64,000 bases of DNA. It comes from Allodiplogaster sudhausi (taxonomy: Eukaryota > Nematoda > Chromadorea > Rhabditida > Diplogasteridae). The stretch is from positions 5,380,001-5,444,000 of the forward strand of contig CALZFC010000021.1 in the NCBI GenBank assembly GCA_945643635.1, written 5' to 3'. The notes beneath the pieces were generated by a model. That model saw nothing but the letters and a program-made list of their open reading frames with translations. It had not been told where the DNA came from and ran no database searches. A program made the position numbers and the translations under genes. Positions 56,908 to 64,000 of the stretch are shown in pieces (position 1 is the first letter of the stretch; every line of letters begins with the position of its first letter).

Positions 56908-58157
56908 ATGACGTCCTCCGACTCCGTCGTGACGATCCTCGCTTTCTCCGCTGCTCTCGCCGTCGCTGGGTCAATCGGAGGCCTCGCATGGCTCGCATCT
57001 GACATGAATGCCTTCTTCGACGACTCCATTGAGGCTCTCCACGACTTCCAGGTATTGATTGGCTGGTAGTTGAATGATTTCCTACTTTGCTATATGGCTT
57101 TTGTATAGAGAGAGAAAAGGATATCATTGAGAAGTTCTCTTAATCTCGTTTCCACGACTTTCGAACATGAAAATACAAAAACAAGTTCTCAAATCCTCAT
57201 CTTCTTCTTCTTGTCAGTCGACCGCCGATCTCGCGTGGTCCGTGATGGTGGTCGAGACACGCAAGGGGGCGGGCGCTGCGGCGCTTCTCGGCTCGGGACG
57301 CGCCAAGCGACAGGCGGGCTGCGCCTGCGGCGGCGGCGGAGCCAGCAACTGCCCGGCCGGCCCTCCCGGACCCCAAGGCCTCCCGGGCGCTCCTGGAGAT
57401 GATGGCGCCCCTGGAGATCGCGGCAAGGATGGCAACCGAGGCACCGCTGGCAACGGACAGGGAGGCAGTGGGTGCGTCCAGTGCCCCCAGGGTCTCCCCG
57501 GCCCCGCCGGCACTCCAGGCGCCCCAGGCAATGCCGGACCACCGGGCCAGTCCGGCGCCCCCGGCATTGGTGGAGGCCATGGTCGTCCCGGACCGCCTGG
57601 CCCTGTTGGAGATGGCGGTGCACCCGGAAACCCCGGACAGCCCGGAAACCCCGGTCAACCCGGAGCTCCTGGCCATCGAGGACGCTCTCTTCCTGGTCCT
57701 GCAGGTCATCCGGGCCCCGCGGGACAACCCGGACAGCCGGGCCAGCCCGGTTCGCCTGCTGGCCCCGGCTCCCCCGGAGGTCCCGGCCCCATGGGATCCC
57801 CCGGTCAGCCCGGACAGTCGGGTTCTCCCGGAAACCCCGGCGCCCCCGGCGACATCGGCCAGCCTGGAGGAGATGCTGAGTACTGCCCTTGCCCGCCACG
57901 AGGAGGCGGTGGATTCTCGGCGGCGGTTGTTGGAGGATCTCAGGTTTCAATGGACTTTCTTCATTCACTAGGATAGAATAAGGATAGTGATATTGAATAA
58001 TAGTGTGTGCGAGGGTACTGTATAATTATAGTGCGTCAGGCATTGAGTAGGACGTTTGCAGACCAGCTACCCTGCCCCGCTGCCCGCAGACAGCTACCGC
58101 CACCGTGTGCACAAGCACAAGCACCGCCATCTCCATCGCGTCCACAAGACGGCCTGA
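56908..58157 (+). CDS. Cuticle collagen of inverted pair 2, + copy (321 aa)
   Basis: Exons are 56908-57051, 57218-57943 and 58062-58157; total 966 nt, all phase 0. The domain order is the same as in the - copy at 52081-53327: hydrophobic anchor, GRAKR processing site, CAC, a Gly-X-Y block, CVQC, a main Gly-X-Y block (with repeated [17 protein letters not shown]), [13 protein letters not shown], then a separate exon for the His/Lys/Arg tail. AATAAA is at 58252-58257. The pair is arranged head to head with a 3.2-kb spacer between promoters. The Gly-X-Y triplets look more regular here than in the partner, so this may be the better-constrained copy. Confidence 0.93.
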
Positions 58158-58289
58158 GCTGTGCAGACGGCCGATGGTCGGGAGGAAGAACAAGGAGAAA
58201 CAAACACATTGTCAAATCCATTATATTGTATATAGCTACGTGCATTTTTACAATAAAGGAAATTTAACAAAAATACTTTTCTTGACAAC

Positions 58290-58868
58290 TTGAATGATAT
58301 TGGTCGAATATGTACAGTTTTCCGATTTGCTGAAAATGACACCAAGGGTGACTTAAGGGAACTTCTTCTTTTTGGACTCGAAGTTTTTTTTTATATATTT
58401 TTATTCGAGAGAAGTGACAGTCGTTTATCACTTTAATCCTGAATTCAAAAATATCTATATAAATTTAGCATTAATTTCGATTTGCTTTCCGCTATTTTCT
58501 TAAAAGGCAAATAATGTTATAAAGGTACGTAATCAATTCTCTTCGTCAAATTCGAATGATCTATCACATACATCGAAATTTAAAAGAGTTAAAAAAGAAT
58601 GGAATCTTTCATTCTTTCACGGCACTCCTCTTCCACTTCATTCTTCACTCGTGCGAAGGCAGCGACTGGCTGTCTTCCCCATTGTTCCGGGAAAAAAGGT
58701 TTTGTTTCTTTTATCGCTTCTCCACAATCGCTTTTAAGAGCTCAAACAAAAAGAAACAAACACTTTTAGAACTAAATAACAAATAAATAAATAACAAATA
58801 GATTATGCATATATACTTATATATATTCATTTGTTTTACCAATTCTTTTCTCAATTTCGCAAGTCCAC
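58290..58868. other. Intergenic, AT-rich
   Basis: No exon or repeat boundary is supported between collagen gene 5 and the DHHC gene. Confidence 0.5.
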
Positions 58869-58870
58869 GA

Positions 58871-61800
58871 ATGGTTTCCTGGTACGCGCACGTCTACATC
58901 TGGGGACGCGAGCTGCGGCGCAAGCGGCCCGTGATTGGCTGGCTCGTCCAGCGCTCCTTCAACGTATTCCTTGCCATCGAGCTCGTCCTGCTCTGTCTAC
59001 AGTGAGGGAGAGAGAGAGCAAAAGCTGTGGTGGGAACAGCAACCAGTTCAAATGAGAAAAAACTACAGTACTCGAGATCACATATTTTAGAACAGAATAT
59101 ATATAATATATATATGTATATATATATATATATATATATTTATTTATAAGAATGACCAATTAGACTAATTATAAGAAGAATAACACTAGGTCAGCGTGAT
59201 GTATTAACGAATTGATAAATGTGAAGTATTAGCGGAAAAACAATTCAATTTATATATTTTAGGCTTTACGTTTACGTTAAGCTCGTTTGCTTCGATCTGC
59301 TCACAAGTAATATTCAGGCTGGCTCTCATTTTGCAGCCTTTTTTCTAAGAAAAATTGAAATTCTGAATTGGTAACTTAACTTTGCAAAGGAAACTTTTTA
59401 TTGCTTTTTATTGAATTATATAATTTCGGAATAATTTTTTGAATCCATAAAGAAATAAAAAAATTTCTGTTTCCGGTGGCGGTGTATTTCTCAGTGGAGT
59501 GCTTGATTCTGTTCATGATGCTCTGGTCGTTGGCGCAGGCCTTTTGGACTAGAGCGTCCGACATTCCGAGCGTGTACAAGGTAAAGACGGTGAAGCGGGC
59601 TAAAGTTGCTGGGATAAAAACTGTAAAAGGCTTAAACTACTTGGAGAAAGATTAAAGAAAGGCCAATCCTGCAGGTGCACCCCGACCTGGACGCCCGTCT
59701 GCGTGCCGTCACTCCATTCAAGGGCGAACGAGCGGCGCTGGCCGAGTCCACCGAACTGCAGGTCAAGGACTTTATAGTTATTTGTTAGTCTACGGCAAAA
59801 CAACAACAACAAAATTTGTATTCAAGGTACTTCTGGAGATGGTGCAAAAGAGTGGCCGTCTCTTCGCAGAGACGGACGCGGTCGGGAGGCCACGGTTTGC
59901 CCAACACCCTACCCTTTATCGATTGATTCCGACTATATACATACATACCGATGAATTGGCATTGCATGCCGATAGGAGTGATAGACTGCCTGGCTGGCCA
60001 GGTACTGCTACACGTGTCGAGTGCTGAAGCCGGACCGCGCTCATCACTGCTCGTCGTGCAGCGCCTGCTCTCTCAAGTTCGACCACCACTGCCCATACAT
60101 CAACGCCTGCGTCGCCTTCCACAACTACAAGCACTTCGTGCTCTTTCTCTGCTACCTCGAGGCACATCTCGTCTGGCGAGTAGATCAAAAATCAACGAAC
60201 ACAGGAGACGAAAATATATTTAAAAAAATAAGTATCGGAATAGAGAAGTTGTCTAACAATTTTGACGTGAAATACTATGAATACAAATCGTTAAGGGAAA
60301 ATAGGATACCTTTAAAGGAGCACGACGCTCCTGAGTACTGTTGTCGTAAAAAACGCTTGCACTGTGGCCCTTGTGCCGTCCAAAAAGGCGCGAATTCAAG
60401 GTTGAGTTTCCTTTAAGGATGACTGCCACATCGATCGAGGCGATCATTCGACACTTTCAACAGGACAGCTCCTCCGAGAGCACCGGCGCACTTCTTCTCA
60501 TTCTCTTTGTCATCGTGCCCATGGTCTGCCATGGGCCCTTTATTCACTATGGCGCGACATTCAAAGAAAATTCGGCGTGAAATTCAAAAAGTAGTTTCTT
60601 CCAGGGAATCTTGATAGTGATGCCGATCGGCAACCTCGTCAAGTACCATCTCGAACTGATTTGCATCAACGAGACAACGTGCGAGCAGGCGAAAGAGACG
60701 AGGATTAGGTTTGCATTTTAAATATTACCTAAAATAAAACTATATAAAAACATTCAAACTCATCTTCGAGAAATAATTGTGATAATCTTTTTTTTTATAG
60801 AGACGACCCTTCTGCCAACTACAACAAGGGTCGCGCGCTCAACATGGAGGTGCTGATTCGACGAGTGTTCAAGTCTTTTATAGCATAATTTGAATGGGGA
60901 GTACAAAATTGATCCACGAATTGTAAGAACCCTCTCCCTTTTGCTGTGCAGGCTGTGTTCGGTCGCTTCCTGTGGTTGCTGCCCGTGAAGACGGACGTCG
61001 TTGATGGCATGCACCACGAGGTCGTGTACAAGGTCAGGCCGCCACTCCATTCATACAAGCAAATCACATACCTATTTGCAAATTATAAAGGTAATATGTA
61101 TTTTGTAACAGTAGGAAGATATTGAAAAATTACGACGAACAAGCATAGAAACATCATCGAGGATATATTCTAGCAAATATAATATGGAAGTGTTAAATTG
61201 AATAAATTAATTTATTTTCAATAAGGTATTTAAAGGAGGGCGATCACCGAAAAGTCATTGCCGATTTATGAGACATCTTAGCTATTTTTGGATAGTCTCG
61301 GGCATGAGGAAAAAGAAAAGGCAAATGAAAAAGCATAAAAAAAGTTCCATATTCAAGTTTAAGATACTTGAAAGTGCAATTTTTGAATGAATTTGTGATT
61401 GGTGTCAGTGCAAAAACGTGGTGTTACAGCACTTGACAGTAGATTTGCTGCCACTTACCCATCGCAGGAAGATTGAATTTACAAATATTTTAAGGCATTT
61501 GTTTGTTTCATGCTTTATCCCTTTCGTATGTGAATATTCTACAATAAACTAATGAATATTAGGCAAAACAGTATGAAATTAGTAAACGAGCAATAACATC
61601 TCGCTTGGAAACCAGCGCAACTTTAGCGATCTCGTCTACCGTACTTTTTTGAGTAATTAAATGGACTTCCGTTTGAAACCTTTGCAAGTTTGAACATACA
61701 ATTGCAATTTTTCGGTGATCGCCCTTCTTTAAATTAAAATTAATTAACTGGAATTAAATTAATTAATTGAAACAAATTAATAAAATAAACTTTTAGGCCG

Positions 61801-61886
61801 TTGGAATTGACCGCTTTGTAGTCGCGCCGCATCAGGTCGAGCCGCCCGCCGTCGCCGTCAACCCGGCGCGATCGGATCGGGGCTGA
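58871..61886 (+). CDS. DHHC palmitoyltransferase, 11 exons (325 aa)
   Basis: Exons: 58871-59001, 59263-59306, 59495-59580, 59675-59761, 59827-59894, 60002-60179, 60464-60523, 60605-60708, 60801-60849, 60952-61032 and 61797-61886; total 978 nt with every join in phase. It transfers palmitate to cysteines of membrane proteins in Golgi or plasma membranes. Transmembrane segments 1-2 are in exons 1-3 (WLVQRSFNVFLAIELVLLCL; CLILFMMLWSLAQAFW). Exon 6 holds the zinc-binding Cys-rich domain: YCYTCRVLKPDRAHHCSSCS, then DHHCPYINACVAFHNYKHF. Exons 7-8 form the fourth segment, then the TTxE-type motif (NETTCEQ). It resembles ZDHHC2/15. Three near-invariant positions differ: W to Y after DHHCP, N to A in NNC, and G to A in VGF. 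Introns 6 and 10 contain AGGAG MITEs. An upstream acceptor for exon 7 (60417) would give extra residues but breaks phase. Confidence 0.85.
59095..59145. repeat. (TA)n microsatellite in DHHC intron 1
   Basis: Alternating TA sequence of about 50 bases. Confidence 0.9.
60316..60412 (+). mobile_element. Short AGGAG-family TTAA MITE in DHHC intron 6 (97 bp)
   Basis: TTAA flanks (60312-60315 and 60413-60416) with ends AGGAGCACGA and, in reverse complement, AGGAAACTC. The ends are weak matches, so it is a degenerate or deleted copy. Its right TTAA is directly followed by G, forming a TTTAAG that resembles a splice acceptor. Confidence 0.45.
61234..61728 (+). mobile_element. AGGAG-family TTAA MITE in DHHC intron 10 (495 bp)
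   Basis: TTAA flanks (61230-61233 and 61729-61732) with 20-bp nearly perfect ends: AGGAGGGCGATCACCGAAAA and the complement of TTTTCGGTGATCGCCCTTCT. No coding capacity. Confidence 0.85.
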
Positions 61887-61889
61887 GGC

Positions 61890-62435
61890 GGCGTCGCCAG
61901 TCGGGCCATCTTAGTGCACTATTTATAGTGCGCCCGTCCCAATGGCGCTGCCTCTTCCCAGCTCTCCATTTGTACTTCCAATCGATTCGTGCAGCACCAA
62001 GACCTTTAAGCCCTTCCGACTCTGGCCTTTTCAAAATAAATGCTCCCGTAATGAAAGAATAATGCAGATTCATTGGGCAAACGCAACTTGGGACTTTTTT
62101 CGTTTCACCTTTTTGCAAATCTCGGATCAGCAGAGTTTATTAAAAAGGACACGTAATTGCACAAGTTACGCATAATACCGCTTGTTTGTAGTCACTCACT
62201 TAATCATTCAAAAAAAACATGAGTAATAATGTTATTTTGTGAGACCTATGATGCACAGGGTGCAGGAAAAAATTCAATATGATTCACGAGATCGAACGTG
62301 AGGAGTGGGCAACAGTGAGCAAGTGTACTCGAATATATAATTTTTTCATCCAATTCGCTTCGAGAGCCGGGGCTTTCTCTGGATTAAATCATTTGTCACT
62401 ATATCGATTGTTTGATTTATCGATAGATTTGATTT
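61890..62435. other. Convergent intergenic region
   Basis: Lies between the 3' ends of the DHHC gene (+) and the FRAG1-like gene (-). The GC-rich start is probably 3' UTR. No separate gene is seen. Confidence 0.5.
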
Positions 62436-62437
62436 GT

Positions 62438-63886
62438 TTACTGATTGATCATAGATTGGCATTGTTGTTGAGTGTGCGCGGGAGCGGAGGGAAAGAGCTG
62501 CCGCTGTCGCAGCTCATACGCCCGACAGTGCTCGTACTTCCCACCGGCAGCAAAGTTTGCAGGTTCAAGAGGCTCGCATTCACCTGGCAAAATTATTTTG
62601 AAGGAAAAACCAATATAACCACTATAACCAATGAACACTTAAAGGCCTTAAATCTTGATTTGAGTCTGTTTGCCAGAGGAAAACGGAAGGATGTACATTG
62701 CGATTGACAACGAGTTTCGCGCTTGCTGTAATGAATACAAACAATCATGGTTTTCTGTGTGTTCACTGACCCGAACACTGCCTGGGATAGCAGATGAAGT
62801 AGACGTCGCGGATGTCGATGAGCCACGAGAGATGGAAGGCGCCGTACGCCACGATCATTGCGTACTCCACAAGAGCGAACACTCGCGGAACTGCAGATTA
62901 ATTAATTTATGTTAGCTCAAATAAGACTTATTTTTTTTTTACTATTTGTTCGTTACATGAATGTGTGTAAAAATGTTTTCAAATAAAAAAAATGTATTCG
63001 TACTGTACGAATGGCAGATCTGCAGATGGCTGTCGATGTGCTGCTTCTGGAAGTACTGCGGAGAGAGATAGCAGAAGAGGAAGGCGCTCACGAGCTTCAG
63101 CATCAGCGACGCTGTGTCTGTGCGCTAAAGACCAAGAAGAAAGATCACGAGAAGCATGCACACGTCCTGTTAAGCTTTTGCCATTGCTTCGCACAATATT
63201 TAAAGGAGTACGACCACCGAGTAAGATAATTAATGCAAGTTCGAATTGCCGCGCGTTTAAGCTGGGAACAGGCACTCTCTCCTTCTCGCGTTCTATTTCT
63301 CGCAGGTGAGAGCGCGCGTGAGAACCACGGAAATTTGAAACTTTACTCTACTGTTTGATCGCCCTCCAAAGGTGGCGAGAACGTAGCGGCGACAGCCTCA
63401 TTAACACGATTACAATGCATAGAAAAGCTTAAATTAATTTAATTTTATCTATTTATGTACTTCTGGGTATTTGTTTGTTGTGTGTTGTTATGCTTTATAA
63501 ATAGTAACCTTGACTGATCGGCTCTTGTAGTTGAACACGACGACCGTGGTCGCGAGCATGTTCAGTGCGGCCGTCACTGCGAAGGACAGCTTCGCGAAGC
63601 GGTTCACGGCTGCAATCAAAAAGATGAAGAGTTACAGTAAGAAAAAAGTGTAAAAGAAGATTGATTTTTTTTTTTTACACACGCTTTCTCGCCCTCTTTC
63701 TCTCTCTCTCTCTCAAGCAAAAGCGCGCGATTTCAAAAGCGACTTCTGGACCCTACCCGGAAAGTCGGAGTGTGCCGTGACAATTGCGAAAACTGCGGCG
63801 GACACTGCCTCGGTCGTGGTGAGGGCGGGTAGCAGATCGGTCGCCACTTCGAAGACAACGCCGCCGCTCTGGCGTGTGCGAGCCAT
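62438..63886 (-). CDS. FRAG1/PGAP2/DRAM-type multi-pass membrane protein (205 aa)
   Basis: Exons (minus): 63886-63757, 63609-63509, 63124-63004, 62890-62771 and 62583-62438; total 618 nt with all joins in phase. It starts MARTRQSGGVVFEVATDLLP. Hydrophobic segments follow: LTTTEAVSAAVFAIVTAHSD, then FAKLSFAVTAALNMLATTVV, LKLVSAFLFCYLSPQYF, and VFALVEYAMIVAYGAFHLSW. The last two sit as in the FRAG1/DRAM/Sfk1 family, where 'FALCEY..V..N..FH' is typical; family members include PGAP2, which acts in GPI-anchor lipid remodelling in the Golgi. The C-terminus is hydrophilic with 'CEPLEPANF' and a Gln-rich end. The assignment to PGAP2 in particular is tentative; family membership rests on topology and the EY...FH pattern. 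Intron 2 contains a degenerate AGGAG MITE. Confidence 0.6.
63204..63370 (+). mobile_element. Degenerate AGGAG-family MITE in intron 2 of the FRAG1-like gene
   Basis: The left end TTAA then AGGAGTACGACCACCGAG resembles the 61234 element; the right end reads TGATCGCCCTCC but the final TTAA is lost. Confidence 0.5.
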
Positions 63887-63904
63887 GTGGCTGGAGATAG
63901 CGAG

Positions 63905-63918
63905 AAGAGAGGAGAGAG

Positions 63919-63949
<31 letters not shown>

Positions 63950-63960
63950 GAGAGACAGAG
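63905..63960. repeat. (GA)n microsatellite just upstream of the FRAG1-like start codon
   Basis: GA tract beginning about 20 bases upstream of the ATG at 63886 (minus); in the mRNA sense it is a TC tract, a form often found next to acceptors here. Confidence 0.9.
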
Positions 63961-64000
63961 AGTGGGGGAGAGAACGAAAAAAAAAGTGTTAGACATAGAG

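Larger units (their letters stand above)
56728..58285 (+). repeat. Inverted repeat 2, right arm
   Basis: Reverse complement of about 51955-53515; contains collagen gene 5. Confidence 0.85.

Noticed and set aside
41580..58285. Both collagen inverted repeats as chimeric fold-back artefacts of amplification or assembly
   Set aside because: The arms differ by substitutions and by a 4-kb insertion with a target duplication, and the spacers contain independent insertions; a mirror artefact would be identical. Long-read confirmation is still desirable.

Overview
This window is nuclear DNA from a nematode, most likely a chromadorean. Three signs support this. There are five cuticle collagen genes with the nematode layout: N-terminal membrane anchor, dibasic processing site, interrupted Gly-X-Y blocks flanked by Cys pairs, and a His/Lys tail. 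There is an exact 22-base match to the nematode SL1 spliced leader. The genes have small introns, and AG acceptors lie close upstream of several start codons. The window is mostly non-coding and very rich in (GA/TC)n microsatellites, foldback repeats and miniature transposons. I cannot name the species.

Layout. 0.9-2.7 kb: a foldback repeat. 3.2-3.5 kb: a possible 44-residue membrane microprotein (-). 5.3-8.1 kb: a TTAA-flanked foldback element, followed by an isolated F-box exon (-). 10.3-15.8 kb: nested repeats, including a TA-flanked mariner-type element whose interior carries two SL1 copies. 16.2-21.7 kb: a cluster of host exons, namely a BRCT protein (-), a Myb/SANT-like protein (+) and an unidentified multi-exon gene (-). 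25.6-27.2 kb: a 226-bp satellite of seven units. 28.5-30.4 kb: a CK1-like kinase gene (-) that has lost its catalytic residues and whose 5' end runs into transposon sequence. 30.4-36.6 kb: nested foldbacks, a MITE and a decayed LTR retrotransposon. 36.7-38.0 kb: another unidentified gene (-).

39.6-58.2 kb is the collagen locus: one single gene (+), then two large inverted repeats. The first holds a tail-to-tail pair at about 41.6-50.8 kb; the second holds a head-to-head pair at about 51.9-58.3 kb. A 4.0-kb TTAA-flanked transposon sits in the intron of one collagen copy and carries the 3' part of a C2H2 zinc-finger, transposase-like gene. A 244-bp hAT MITE with a perfect 8-bp target duplication lies in the spacer of the first pair, and a 2.0-kb TTAA foldback lies in the spacer of the second. 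58.9-61.9 kb: a complete 11-exon DHHC palmitoyltransferase gene (+). 62.4-63.9 kb: a complete five-exon FRAG1/PGAP2-type membrane protein gene (-).

How the parts relate. The collagens are secreted cuticle proteins; the near-identical inverted copies suggest dosage or gene conversion. The other host genes share no evident pathway. The unifying theme is two families of TTAA-targeting elements, with termini GAGAG... and AGGAG.... They sit in introns and spacers throughout, and one appears to interrupt the kinase gene. Several host exons look shifted by one base, often near G-runs, so either decay or assembly indels should be suspected. All gene models were made by eye from splice sites and reading frames.
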